Assembly (NCBI RefSeq): GCF_016863275.1
Contig: NZ_BOOO01000020.1
Coordinates: 245,663 to 309,662 of the forward strand
Direction: 5' to 3'
Source of the DNA: Planotetraspora mira
GTDB taxonomy: Bacteria; Actinomycetota; Actinomycetes; Streptosporangiales; Streptosporangiaceae
Length of the DNA: 64,000 nucleotides
Shown: piece after piece, positions 40,684 through 49,825 of the stretch
Position numbering within the stretch: the first letter of the stretch is position 1
Layout: the number at the start of each line of letters is the position of its first letter
Notes under the pieces: model-generated
What the model was told of the DNA's origin: nothing
The model's database searches: none
Seen by the model: only the letters and a program-made list of their open reading frames with translations
Program-made: the position numbers and the translations under genes

Positions 40684-43020
40684 ATGGCCGGTACGGCGTT
40701 CACGCGGCAGGTCGGCAATCTTCCCGCCGACGTGACGAGCTTCGTGGGTCGCAGGCACGAGCTCGCGGAGATCAGGCGGCTTCTGTCCGTCTCGCGCCTG
40801 GTGACCCTCACCGGCGTGGGCGGAGTCGGCAAGACCCGGCTCGCGCTCCGCGCCGCCTTCGAGCAGCACCGCGCCTTCGACGAGGTCTGGCTGGCCGACC
40901 TGAGCGGGCTCGACGATCCCGCTCTGGTGGGCCAGACGGTCGCGGCGACCGTGGGCCTGCGCGACCAGACCACGGGGTCCACCGTTCGGGCGCTGTCGGA
41001 ATTCCTCTCCACCCGCCGGACGTTGCTCGTCCTCGACAACTGCGAGCACCTCCTCGACGCCGTGGCCACGCTCGCCGACACCCTCCTGCGCGGCATCCCC
41101 GAGCTCCGGATCCTCACGACGAGCCGGCAGTCGCTCGGGATCATGGGTGAACGTGTCATGCGGGTCGCGCCGCTCCCGGTGCCGGAGTCCGACGGCGCCC
41201 GGACGCTGAAGGCCCTGGAGCGCTACGACGCGGTCACCCTCTTCACCGAGCGCGCGGCGGCCGTCCTGCCCGGATTCACGCTGGACGACGGCAACCGCGA
41301 GGCGGTGGCCACCCTGTGCCGCAGGCTGGACGGCATCCCTCTCGCGATCGAGCTCGCCGCCGTCCGGCTGCGGACGTTGTCGGTGGACGGGCTCGTCGAG
41401 CGCCTCGACGACCGCTACCGCTGGCTCACCGGCGGGAGCCGTACGGCGGTGCCGCGCCAGCGGACGTTGCACGCCCTGATCGACTGGAGCTTCCAGTTGT
41501 TGTCGCCCGCCGAGCGGACGTTGTGGACGCGAATGTCGATCTTTCCGGGCCATTTCGATCTCGAAGCCGCCGAGGCCGTCTGCTCGGGCGACGGCATCGC
41601 CCGCGAGGACGTCCTCGACCTCCTCGACGCCGTGGTGGACAAGTCGCTGCTGCTCAGGGAGGAGCACGCGGGCGACGTCAGGTACCGCATGCTGGAGACC
41701 CTGCGCGAGTTCGCCAGGACCCGGGAGCCCGGACCCGACGAGCGCCGGGCGCTGGCGCGCCGGCACCGGGACTTCTACCTCCGGCTCACCGGCCAGGCGG
41801 CCGCCGAGTGGTTCGGACCCCGGCAGGTCTCCTGGTTCGGCCGGCTCAGACAGGAGCAGGCCAACCTCCGGGCCGCGCTGGAGTTCTGCCTGCGGGAGCC
41901 TGGAGAGGCCGCGATCGGACTCCGCATGGCCACCGACCTGCACCGGCCCCACTGGCTTCCCAACTCGCTGTTCATCCAGGGCCGCCACTGGATCGGCCAC
42001 ATGCTGGACGCGGACCCTGACCGCACCGCCGCCCGCGCTCAGGGGTTGTGCACCACGGCATGGCTGGCGTTCACCCAGGGGGACGCCGCCGCGGGCGAGC
42101 CGCTGCTGGAGCAGGCCCGGGACCTGGCCCGCGAGCTGGATGATCCGGTGAGCCTGTCCCAGGTGTGCCTGGTCTCGGGCAAGGCGGCGCACAACCGCGG
42201 CGACTTCGAGCAGGCGGTTCCGCTGCTCGAGGAGGCCGTCACCCTGCTCACCGCCGTGGGCGACGGCTTCGCGGTCGCGACCGCGCTGCTCGCCCTGGCG
42301 GACGCGACCGGCTGCCTCGGTGACCGGGCGCGCGCGGGAGAGCTGTTCGAGCAGGGACTCGCGCTGTCCGCCGACCGCGACGAGAGCTGGTGCCGCGCCT
42401 GGACCCTGGCGATATTCGCCATCCACCTGTGGCGGCAGGGCGACAACGAACGTGCCACGGCGGCGGCGCGGGAGGGCCTGCTGCTCGGCAGGGCGTTCGA
42501 CGACAGGCTGAGCCTGGCGACGGCCGTCGAGGTCCTCGCCTGGATCCTCTCCGCGGAGGGGCACCACACGAAGGCGGCCCGCATGCTCGGCGCGGCCGAC
42601 GCCATCGCCCGCACGGTCGGCGTCTCCACGCTGCGGATGGGAAGGTATGTCGAGCAGCATGAGGAGTGCGTCGCCGCCCTCGAGAACCAACTCGGCGCCA
42701 AGAGACTCGCCCGCGCGATGCAGCAGGGCGGACGGCTGACTCTGGAAGAGGCCGTCGCGGAGGCGCTCGGGGCCGAGCCGTCGAGCGAGGAGGCGGAGGC
42801 GACCGCCTCGGCGGCGTCACCGCTGACCGCACGCGAACTGGAGATCGCCGAACTGATCTCCCAGGGCCTGAGCAACAAGGAGATCGCCGCCGCCCTCGTG
42901 GTCGCCCAGCGGACGGCGGAGGGCCACGTCGAGCACATCCTGGCCAAGCTGGGCTACACCTCACGCGCCCAGATCGCGGCGTGGATGACCGCCCAAAAAG
43001 CCGAACAAGACGGCACCTGA
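40684..43020 (+). CDS. NB-ARC ATPase / LuxR regulator, copy 2
   Basis: A 778-residue paralogue of the divergent gene. LPADVTSFVGRRHELAEIRR, LTGVGGVGKTRLALRAAF (Walker A), TLLVLDNCEHLLD and LRILTTSRQSLGIMGERV align with copy 1, as does the HTH end (LTARELEIAELISQGLSNKE, GHVEHILAKLGYTSRAQIAA). The pair looks like a duplication by inversion. It ends 23 bp before locus 3 of the 53-bp repeats. ATG 40684 lacks a clear ribosome site. Cross-regulation between the two copies is plausible but unseen. Confidence 0.88.
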   Translation: MAGTAFTRQVGNLPADVTSFVGRRHELAEIRRLLSVSRLVTLTGVGGVGKTRLALRAAFEQHRAFDEVWLADLSGLDDPALVGQTVAATVGLRDQTTGSTVRALSEFLSTRRTLLVLDNCEHLLDAVATLADTLLRGIPELRILTTSRQSLGIMGERVMRVAPLPVPESDGARTLKALERYDAVTLFTERAAAVLPGFTLDDGNREAVATLCRRLDGIPLAIELAAVRLRTLSVDGLVERLDDRYRWLTGGSRTAVPRQRTLHALIDWSFQLLSPAERTLWTRMSIFPGHFDLEAAEAVCSGDGIAREDVLDLLDAVVDKSLLLREEHAGDVRYRMLETLREFARTREPGPDERRALARRHRDFYLRLTGQAAAEWFGPRQVSWFGRLRQEQANLRAALEFCLREPGEAAIGLRMATDLHRPHWLPNSLFIQGRHWIGHMLDADPDRTAARAQGLCTTAWLAFTQGDAAAGEPLLEQARDLARELDDPVSLSQVCLVSGKAAHNRGDFEQAVPLLEEAVTLLTAVGDGFAVATALLALADATGCLGDRARAGELFEQGLALSADRDESWCRAWTLAIFAIHLWRQGDNERATAAAREGLLLGRAFDDRLSLATAVEVLAWILSAEGHHTKAARMLGAADAIARTVGVSTLRMGRYVEQHEECVAALENQLGAKRLARAMQQGGRLTLEEAVAEALGAEPSSEEAEATASAASPLTARELEIAELISQGLSNKEIAAALVVAQRTAEGHVEHILAKLGYTSRAQIAAWMTAQKAEQDGT

Positions 43021-43042
43021 CGCCCCACCCCCACCCCTTGGC

Positions 43043-43254
43043 CGTGATCATGCACAGGTTCGGCGGCGTATGGGCTGACCTGCCCAAACCCCCGGCGTGA
43101 TCATGCACAGGTTCGGTCCCGCATGACCTGACCTGCGCGAACACCGCCCGTGATCATGCACAGGTTCTGGCAGGCATGGTGTGACGTGCGCGAACATCCA
43201 GCGTGATCATGCACACGCAAGGCTCCGTACGGTGTGACCCGACCGAGCGCCCGG
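43043..43254 (+). repeat. 53-bp repeat array, locus 3 left arm (forward)
   Basis: Four forward copies begin at 43043, 43096, 43149 and 43202, exactly 53 bp apart. The first two have the complete 20-bp box CGTGATCATGCACAGGTTCG and the third differs only at its end (TTCT). Second boxes read TGACCTGCCCAAAC, TGACCTGCGCGAAC and TGACGTGCGCGAAC. The fourth is diverged after CGTGATCATGCACA. Confidence 0.93.
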
Positions 43255-43275
43255 CGCATTCACGACCCGAACCCA

Positions 43276-43540
43276 CCTCCGGACAGGTGAATGCCGATCC
43301 CGGCGCCATCGCCCTCTGCATGATCACGCATTGCGTTTCACCAGACAGAGGGCACTCCGGCCGAATCCGTGCATGATCACGAACGGTGTTCGCGCAGGTC
43401 AGGTCACATATCCAAGAACCTGTGCATGATCACGCCGGGGGTTTAGGCAGGTCACGCGACATGTTCAAGAACCTGTGCATGATCACGCGGGAGGTTTGGG
43501 CAGGTCAGCGCGTACGTTGCCGAACCTGTGCATGATCATC
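43276..43540 (-). repeat. 53-bp repeat array, locus 3 right arm (reverse)
   Basis: Five reverse copies end at 43328, 43381, 43434, 43487 and 43540, all 53 bp apart. The outermost (43488-43540) matches the reverse complement of the outermost forward unit at 45 of 53 bases. The last copy reads CATGATCATC, and the TGA within it serves as the stop codon of the isomerase-like gene on the minus strand. A further partial CGTGATCACCAACAAGGGG lies inside that gene at 43550. Confidence 0.92.
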
Positions 43541-44984
43541 AACAAGGGGCGTGATCACCAACAAGGGGTTCGGTCAGGTCGATGGCGAGAAGATCGGCGA
43601 GCGCCCGCAACTCGGCGATGCGGTGGCCGGTGCCGAGGGCCCAGTGATGGGAGATGCCCGTCGCACTCCAGGCGTCGGTCCACTCCCCGGGATCGCAGCC
43701 GAAGTCGACCCGGGAGGTCGTGTTGCCGATCTTCAGGAGCGGCCCGCCGACCACCTCGCCCTCGGACGCCACGAAGCCGAACGTGCCGTCCCGCTTCTGG
43801 ATCAGCCCGAAAGCGGTGACCGGGCCGTGGGTGACGTCGAACTCGACCGACACGCCCCACCCGCGCTTGCCGTGGTAGACGCCGAGCCCGCGCAGCAACG
43901 GCCGCCGGGAGCTGATGGCCAGGTGAGCCGGACCGTCGTGGCCCATCTCGACGTGTCCCCTGGCGAAGTCGAGTGCCTGGAACTCGGTGAACGAGCCGCC
44001 CCCGCCCAGCCTGTCCATGATCAGCATGGCCAGTGACGTGCGCAGCTCGTATTCGCCGACCGCCGGAACGCCGCGCGCCGTGAGCAGCGAGGCGCCGAGG
44101 ATCATGCCCGCCCCCAGCCGCTCGTGGACCTCGCCGTCGAGGCCGCGGTGGTAGTAGGCCAGGCTGTCCAGCCCGAAGTCGTCCACCAGCCGGTCGAGCC
44201 CGACGGACACGCGGGCCGCCCACGAGAAGTCGTCGTCGTTGACCGTGTCGGCCAACTCGAAGACGTCCCTCGCGAGATCCATCCGGCCCTTGATCTCCGA
44301 GTCGGTCACCTTCTCGACGCGTACGCGCAGATCGTCGAACTCCAGCACCTCGACGTGCCCGCCGAAGTTGGCGGAGACCAGGGTGAGGTCGGTGGCCACG
44401 TCGAGCATGCCCGGGTAGAGGTGCCCCATCAGGCCGTGCCGTCCGCGTCGCAGCGCCGCCCGCACACCCGCGGCTTTCACCCATCGGCCGATCTTGGTCC
44501 AGGCCCGCTCGTCCTCCAGATAACCGGAGACGGACCGGAACGGGATGCCGACGCGCATGAAGGCGTTGGCCATCTCCGGCAGGGGGCAGGCCCCGCAGTA
44601 CGCCAGCCACTGACCGGTGTCGAAGGTCTCATGGTCCATCGACTCGGTCGGCTGAAGGTTGATCAGCAAGACGGGTGCGCCGGTGCGCTGGGCCACCGGC
44701 ACGAGCATGGTCGCGGTCATGTAGGTGGTGAGGAAGCCGACGATGATGTCGCAGCCGGCCTCACGCAGCTTCTCCGCCGCGGCGTCGCCCTCCTGCGCGT
44801 CGGAGACGAATCCGGCGTCGACCACGTCGCAGCCGAGCGCGCGCATCCGCTCGCTGACACGCGCGGCCGACCGCTGGAGCTGCGGCAACAGATCGGGGAA
44901 CTGCGGCCAGTAGGCACCCAGCCCCCCGGCGACGAGCCCCACCCTGGTGCGGGGGACGGTCACGTGGTCGGGTTCGGTGGTCAT
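43539..44984 (-). CDS. L-fucose/L-arabinose isomerase-family protein
   Basis: A 481-residue protein of the FucI/AraA-like fold. RVGLVAGGLGAYWPQFPDLL, GCDIIVGFLTTYMTATMLVP, LINLQPTESMDHETFDTGQW and GHDGPAHLAISSRRPLLRG are visible. Such proteins recur in actinobacterial rhamnose and deoxysugar loci. It is the last gene of the rhamnose operon, after the aldolase gene, and may isomerise a second sugar. Its final residues (LTEPLVGDHAPC) and stop codon are encoded in the edge of the 53-bp repeat array, so the natural C-terminus may have been altered by the repeat. The ATG at 44984 is followed by TTEPDHVTVPRTR. Confidence 0.8.
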   Translation of the reverse strand: MTTEPDHVTVPRTRVGLVAGGLGAYWPQFPDLLPQLQRSAARVSERMRALGCDVVDAGFVSDAQEGDAAAEKLREAGCDIIVGFLTTYMTATMLVPVAQRTGAPVLLINLQPTESMDHETFDTGQWLAYCGACPLPEMANAFMRVGIPFRSVSGYLEDERAWTKIGRWVKAAGVRAALRRGRHGLMGHLYPGMLDVATDLTLVSANFGGHVEVLEFDDLRVRVEKVTDSEIKGRMDLARDVFELADTVNDDDFSWAARVSVGLDRLVDDFGLDSLAYYHRGLDGEVHERLGAGMILGASLLTARGVPAVGEYELRTSLAMLIMDRLGGGGSFTEFQALDFARGHVEMGHDGPAHLAISSRRPLLRGLGVYHGKRGWGVSVEFDVTHGPVTAFGLIQKRDGTFGFVASEGEVVGGPLLKIGNTTSRVDFGCDPGEWTDAWSATGISHHWALGTGHRIAELRALADLLAIDLTEPLVGDHAPC

Positions 44985-45055
44985 GCTCTCTCCTCTCGGA
45001 AACCGGCGCGCCGTCGTCGGCGGGCCGGGTCTGTCCCCTGGATTCAGCCCCCTGA

Positions 45056-47104
45056 TCAGCGCAGGAACGCGGCGGCCACCCCCGCGTCCACGGGGATGTG
45101 CAGCCCTGTGGTGAGGGAGAGGTCTCCACCGGTGACGGCGAAGACGGCGGCGGCGATGTGCTCGGGGAGCACCTCACGCTTGAGCAGCGTCCGCTGCGCG
45201 TAGAACTCGCCGAGCTTCTCCTCGGGCACGCCGTAGACGGCCGCGCGGTTGGCCCCCCACCCGGACGCGAAGATGCCGGAGCCCCGGACCACCCCGTCGG
45301 GGTTGATCCCGTTGACCCGGATGCCGTGCTCGCCCAGCTCGGCCGCGAGCAGCCGCACCTGATGGGCCTGGTCGGCCTTGGCGGCGCCGTACGCCACGTT
45401 GTTGGGCCCGGCGAAGACGGCGTTCTTGGAGGCGATGTAGACGATGTCGCCGCCCATGTGCTGAGCGATCATCACCCGGGCGCTCTCCCTGGTGACCAGG
45501 AACGAGCCGCGGGCCATGACGTCGTGCTGGAGGTCCCAGTCGTCCACCGTGGTCTCCAGCAGGGACCGGGAGAGCGACAGCCCCGCGTTGTTGACGATCA
45601 GGTCGATCCCGCCGAAGGCGAGCACGGCCTGCCGTACGGCGGAGACGATCTGCGCCTCGTCGGTGACGTCGACCTGTACGGCCGTCGCGACGTCCTCCGG
45701 CCGGTACGCCCTGGCCCCGAGCTCGGCGGCGACCTTCTCCGCGGCCCCGAGGTCACGGTCGGCGACGACCACGCAGGCTCCCTCGGCGGCCAGCCGGCGG
45801 GCGGTGGCGGCTCCGATGCCCGACCCGCCGCCCGTGACCAGCGCGACCCGCGTGGCCAGGGGCTTGGGCGCCGGCATGCGCCGCAGCTTGGCCTCCTCGA
45901 GCTCCCAGTACTCGATCCGGAACTTCTCCGACTCCTCGATCGGGGCGTAGGTGGACAGCGCCTCCGCGCCGCGCATCACGTTGACGGCGTTGACGTAGAA
46001 CTCGCCCGCCACCCGGGCGGTCTGCTTGTCCTTGCCGAAGGAGAACATGCCGACGCCGGGCACCAGCACGATCGCCGGGTCGGCCCCGCGCATCGCGGGA
46101 GAGCTCGCGGTGGCGTGCCGCTCGTAGTAGGCCCGGTAGGCCTCGCGGTAGGCGGCGTGCAGCTCACGGAGGCGGCCGATCACGTCCTCGACGGGAGCGC
46201 CCGCCGGGAGGTCGACGACCAGCGGGGCGACCTTCGTCCGCAGGAAGTGGTCCGGGCACGACGTCCCGAGCGCGGCGAGCTCGGGATGCCGCTCGCGGGC
46301 GAGGAAGTCCAGCACCTCGGGGGTCGCGGTGTAGTGGCCCACCTGGGGAGCGTCGGTCGAGCACAGTCCCCGGATCACCGGGAACAGGGCCGCGGCGCGC
46401 TCGCGCCTCTCCTCGTCGGCCGGGGGCTCGTAACCCGGTTTGACCGGCCCGAACGGCTCGGCCGCGCCGTTGTCCGCGATGTACGCCTCGGCCGTACGGA
46501 TCATCCACAGCGAGTTGGCCTCGCACTCCGCCGACGTCTCACCCCATGCGGTGATGCCGTGCCCGCCCAGGACGACGCCCACGGCCTGCGGGTTGGCCTC
46601 CTTGATCCCGGCGATGTCGAGGCCGAGCTGGAACCCGGGCCGCCGCCACGGCACCCACACCACCCGGTCACCGAAGATCCGCCGGGTGAGCTCTTCGCCG
46701 TCGGCGGCCGTGGCGATCGCGATGCCCGCGTCGGGGTGGAGGTGGTCGACGTGCGCCGCGTCGAGGAGGCCGTGCATCGCCGTGTCGATCGACGGCGCCG
46801 CGCCCCCCTTGCCGAAGGCGCAGAAGTCGAAGGCCGCGACCATCTCGTCCTCGCGCTCGACACCGGGATAGACGCCGGCGAGGGCGCGCAGCCGGTCCAG
46901 CCTCAGTACGGCCAGGCCCGCCTCGGTGAGCGTGCCGAGGTCGCCCCCCGATCCCTTGACCCACATGAGCTCGACGGCGGATCCGGTGACCGGGTCGACG
47001 GCCTCCCCCTTGGCCGAGGCGTTGCCCCCGGCGAAGTTGGTGTTGCGGGGATCGGCCCCGAGAGTGTGCGCACGCTGGAGCAACTGCTCAACCGGCGTGG
47101 TCAT
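45056..47104 (-). CDS. bifunctional rhamnulose-1-phosphate aldolase / lactaldehyde dehydrogenase
   Basis: A 682-residue fusion. The N-terminal class II aldolase (residues 1-400) has NTNFAGGNASAKGEAVDPVT, HVDHLHPDAGIAIATAADG (zinc histidines) and VLGGHGITAWGETSAECEA. The C-terminal short-chain dehydrogenase (about 425-682) has ALVTGGGSGIGAATARRLAA, LIVNNAGLSLSRSLLETT and the catalytic pair in YGAAKADQAHQ. The first part splits L-rhamnulose-1-phosphate to dihydroxyacetone phosphate and L-lactaldehyde, and the second oxidises lactaldehyde to lactate (RhaE/RhaW type). The neighbouring rhamnose isomerase, mutarotase and kinase support this. Confidence 0.92.
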   Translation of the reverse strand: MTTPVEQLLQRAHTLGADPRNTNFAGGNASAKGEAVDPVTGSAVELMWVKGSGGDLGTLTEAGLAVLRLDRLRALAGVYPGVEREDEMVAAFDFCAFGKGGAAPSIDTAMHGLLDAAHVDHLHPDAGIAIATAADGEELTRRIFGDRVVWVPWRRPGFQLGLDIAGIKEANPQAVGVVLGGHGITAWGETSAECEANSLWMIRTAEAYIADNGAAEPFGPVKPGYEPPADEERRERAAALFPVIRGLCSTDAPQVGHYTATPEVLDFLARERHPELAALGTSCPDHFLRTKVAPLVVDLPAGAPVEDVIGRLRELHAAYREAYRAYYERHATASSPAMRGADPAIVLVPGVGMFSFGKDKQTARVAGEFYVNAVNVMRGAEALSTYAPIEESEKFRIEYWELEEAKLRRMPAPKPLATRVALVTGGGSGIGAATARRLAAEGACVVVADRDLGAAEKVAAELGARAYRPEDVATAVQVDVTDEAQIVSAVRQAVLAFGGIDLIVNNAGLSLSRSLLETTVDDWDLQHDVMARGSFLVTRESARVMIAQHMGGDIVYIASKNAVFAGPNNVAYGAAKADQAHQVRLLAAELGEHGIRVNGINPDGVVRGSGIFASGWGANRAAVYGVPEEKLGEFYAQRTLLKREVLPEHIAAAVFAVTGGDLSLTTGLHIPVDAGVAAAFLR

Positions 47105-47138
47105 GATATTTCCCCCCTATATCGGTGATAAGCACCGG

Positions 47139-48290
47139 TTAGGCGCCCCAGCCGGCCTGGTGGCCGCCCACCCTTTCTGTCCGAATCTTCGCGAAGTAGC
47201 CCGAGCGGGCGTAGGCCTTCATCGGCTCGGGGTCCAGGCCCATCTCCTCGCGCATCGAGGCGAGCAGCGGGCGGACGTCGGTGTTGTAGGCGTCCATCAG
47301 GACCGCGTTGGCTCCCAGGACGTCGCCCTCCGCCTGCGCGGCGGCCAGGGCGTCGGCGTCGACGAGCAGCGCCTTGGCGGTGGCCTCCTGCACGTTCATG
47401 ACCGAGCGGATCTGGCCGGGGATCTTGGGCTCGATGTTGTGGCACTGGTCGAGCATGAACGCCACGTCGGCCGTGTACCCGCCGCCGCGGATCACCTCGT
47501 ACATGATCCTGAACAGCTGGAACGGATCGGCCGCCCCGACCATCAAGTCGTCGTCGGCGTAGAACCGGGAGTTGAAGTCGAAGCCGCCGAGCTTCCCCTC
47601 GCGCAGCAGGAACGCCACGATGAACTCGATGTTCGTCCCGGGCGCGTGGTGACCGGTGTCCACGACCACCTGAGCCTTCGGCCCGAGGCGGACGCAGTGG
47701 GCGTAGGCCGTGCCCCAGTCGGGCACGTCGGTCGCGTAGAACGCCGGCTCGAAGAGCTTGTACTCCAGCAGGAAGCGCTGGTCGTCGCCCAGCCTGTCGT
47801 ACACCGCGGACAGGGCCTCGGCCAGCCGGTCCTGCCGGGAGCGGATGTCATCCTGGCCGGGGTAGTTCGTCCCGTCGGAGAACCACAGCTTGAGGGTGTC
47901 CGACCCGGTCTGGTCCATGATGTCCACGCACTCCAGCAGGTGGTCCAGCGCCTTGCGCCGCACCGCCGGGTCGGGATTGGTGACGCTGCCGAGCCGGTAG
48001 TCGTCGTCCTGGAAGACGTTGGAGTTGATGGCGCCGATCCGCACGCCCAGGCCGGTCGCATGCCGGGCGAGGTCGGAGTAGTCCTCGACCTTGTCCCACG
48101 GGATGTGCAGGGCGACCGTCGGCGCCACCCCCGTGAACGCGTGCACCTGGGCCGCGTCCGCGAGCTTCTCGTACGGGTCGCGGGGCACGCCCTCCTGGGC
48201 GAACACCTTGAACCGCGTGCCGCTGTTGGCGTACGCCCAGGAAGGCGTCTCGATGTGCTGCCGCCGCAACGCCGCCTTGATGTCGCTCAT
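47139..48290 (-). CDS. rhaI: L-rhamnose isomerase
   Basis: A 383-residue TIM-barrel isomerase converting L-rhamnose to L-rhamnulose. IETPSWAYANSGTRFKVFAQ, GVAPTVALHIPWDKVEDYSD, LWFSDGTNYPGQDDIRSRQD, YKLFEPAFYATDVPDWGTAY and VVVDTGHHAPGTNIEFIVAF are typical of the gram-positive/RhaI group. Metal ligands (Glu, Asp, His, Asp) lie in these strands, with FDFNSRFYADDDLMVG near the end. It is 48 bp downstream of the 9-bp direct repeats that follow the mutarotase. It lies in the middle of the rhamnose operon. Confidence 0.93.
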   Translation of the reverse strand: MSDIKAALRRQHIETPSWAYANSGTRFKVFAQEGVPRDPYEKLADAAQVHAFTGVAPTVALHIPWDKVEDYSDLARHATGLGVRIGAINSNVFQDDDYRLGSVTNPDPAVRRKALDHLLECVDIMDQTGSDTLKLWFSDGTNYPGQDDIRSRQDRLAEALSAVYDRLGDDQRFLLEYKLFEPAFYATDVPDWGTAYAHCVRLGPKAQVVVDTGHHAPGTNIEFIVAFLLREGKLGGFDFNSRFYADDDLMVGAADPFQLFRIMYEVIRGGGYTADVAFMLDQCHNIEPKIPGQIRSVMNVQEATAKALLVDADALAAAQAEGDVLGANAVLMDAYNTDVRPLLASMREEMGLDPEPMKAYARSGYFAKIRTERVGGHQAGWGA

Positions 48291-48313
48291 GGAATCCCCG
48301 ATTCAGTCGGTTT

Positions 48314-48338
48314 CAGTACGTCCAGTACGTCCAGTACG
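48314..48338. repeat. short 9-bp direct repeats between rhaI and rhaM
   Basis: CAGTACGTC occurs at 48314-48322 and 48323-48331, with a truncated CAGTACG at 48332-48338. This is a small tandem expansion in the 50-bp gap between the isomerase start and the mutarotase stop. Confidence 0.8.
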
Positions 48339-48340
48339 GA

Positions 48341-48673
48341 TCAGTCGAGATGGAAGACTTCGCGGAGGGCGACCATGCCCTCGTCGGGTGCGCCGTCCCC
48401 GTGGTCAGAAGAAAGGCCCTCGAAGAACGGCGCCATCTCCGCCTGCCAGCGGGCGTTGACGTCCCGCTCGGCCATCGCGGCGCGGGCCGCCTCGAAGTCG
48501 TCGGTCTCGAGGTAGCCGACCAGCAGGCCGTCCTCCCGCAGGAAGAGCGAGTAGTTGTGCCAGCCGGTCTCGCTGAGGGCGGCCCGCATCTCGGGCCAGA
48601 CCGCGCTGTGACGCTCGCGGTACTCTTCGAGCCGCTCAGGCCTGACCTTCAGCAGGAAGCAGACACGCTGCAT
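48341..48673 (-). CDS. rhaM: L-rhamnose mutarotase
   Basis: A 110-residue dimeric ferredoxin-like protein that interconverts alpha and beta L-rhamnose. MQRVCFLLKVRPERLEEYRE, HSAVWPEMRAALSETGWHNY (catalytic His and Trp-Pro), LREDGLLVGYLETDDFEAAR and NARWQAEMAPFFEG are conserved. The ATG at 48673 is preceded by GAGGAG at good spacing. It lies between the substrate-binding protein gene and rhaI in the operon. Confidence 0.93.
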   Translation of the reverse strand: MQRVCFLLKVRPERLEEYRERHSAVWPEMRAALSETGWHNYSLFLREDGLLVGYLETDDFEAARAAMAERDVNARWQAEMAPFFEGLSSDHGDGAPDEGMVALREVFHLD

Positions 48674-48733
48674 GGTGGAATCTCCTCTGCGGGCACGGCG
48701 TGCCGACGCCGGCACGCCGTACCCGTGGGGTGG

Positions 48734-49816
48734 TCAGTAGTCGAAGTCGTCGATGTTCTGGGCGTCGAAGGTGAAGGGCGGGCCGAGGATGACCTCACCG
48801 TCCTTGCCGATGGTGAACTCGCCGAGCTTGCCGGCCTTGAACTTCTCTCCCTCGGCGCCGGTGATCTGCCCGGAGGCGAGCGAGGCCGCGGCGTAGCTGG
48901 CGAGGTAGCCCAGGTCCTTGGGGTTCCACAGCGCGAACTTCTCGACGGTGCCGTTCTTGACGAACTCCCGCATCTGGTTCGGCGTGCCGAGACCGGTGAC
49001 CACGATCTTGCCCTTGTACTTGGACCCGGAGACGTACCGGGCGGCGGCCGCGATGCCGACCGTCGTCGGGGCGATGATGCCCTTCAGGTCGGGGTAGGCC
49101 TGTAGGAGGCCCTGCGTCTCCTGGAAGGACTTCTGGTCGTCGTCGTCGCCGTACGCGACCTTGACCAGCTTCATGTCCTTGTACTCGGGCTTGGTGAGCT
49201 CGTCCTTCATGAACTCGATCCAGGTGTTCTGGTTCGTCGCGTTGGCGGTCGCCGACAGGACGGCGATCTCACCCTTGTGGTCGATCATGTCCGCGAGCAT
49301 CTTCACCTCGCTGCGGCCGACCTCCTCGGAGCTCGCCTGGTTGATGAAGAGGTTGCGGCAGTCCTTGGACGCGTCGGAGTCGTAGGACACGACCTTGATG
49401 CCCTTGGTCATGGCCTGCTTGAGCGGACCGCAGACCGCGTTCGCGTCGTTGGCCGCGATGAGGATGGCATCCTGCTGCTGCTGGATCAGGGTGTTGATGT
49501 AGGACACCTGCGAGGACGCGGACGCGTCGGAGGGGCCGACCTCCTTGGCCGTTCCCTTGTACTCCGCCGCCGCCTCGATGCCCGCCTTGTCGACGATCGT
49601 CTCGTACGGGTTGTTGATCTGCTTGGGCAGGAAGGCGATCTTCAGCCCTTCCTTGAGCGGAGCGTTCGGGTTCGCGGTGGCCGACGACTGTTCCGGCGCG
49701 GCGGGCGCCTGCGAGGAGACGGACTCCTTGGTGGTCCCGCCGCAGGCCGCTAGACCGAGTGAGACCAGGCCGACCATGGCGACTGCCGAGGTGAACCTTC
49801 GTGACGAAGTGAACAT
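48734..49816 (-). CDS. rhaS: rhamnose ABC transporter substrate-binding lipoprotein
   Basis: A 360-residue periplasmic-binding-protein type 1 family member. The signal peptide ends in the lipobox SLGLAACGG (Cys about 26), so it is anchored outside the membrane. KIAFLPKQINNPYETIVDKA, DAILIAANDANAVCGPLKQA, GIKVVSYDSDASKDCRNLFI and GIIAPTTVGIAAAARYVSG match the RhaS subgroup (TIGR02637-like). It lies directly after the two permease genes and delivers L-rhamnose to them. Specificity is supported by the catabolic genes around it. Confidence 0.9.
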   Translation of the reverse strand: MFTSSRRFTSAVAMVGLVSLGLAACGGTTKESVSSQAPAAPEQSSATANPNAPLKEGLKIAFLPKQINNPYETIVDKAGIEAAAEYKGTAKEVGPSDASASSQVSYINTLIQQQQDAILIAANDANAVCGPLKQAMTKGIKVVSYDSDASKDCRNLFINQASSEEVGRSEVKMLADMIDHKGEIAVLSATANATNQNTWIEFMKDELTKPEYKDMKLVKVAYGDDDDQKSFQETQGLLQAYPDLKGIIAPTTVGIAAAARYVSGSKYKGKIVVTGLGTPNQMREFVKNGTVEKFALWNPKDLGYLASYAAASLASGQITGAEGEKFKAGKLGEFTIGKDGEVILGPPFTFDAQNIDDFDY

Positions 49817-49825
49817 AGGTGTTCC

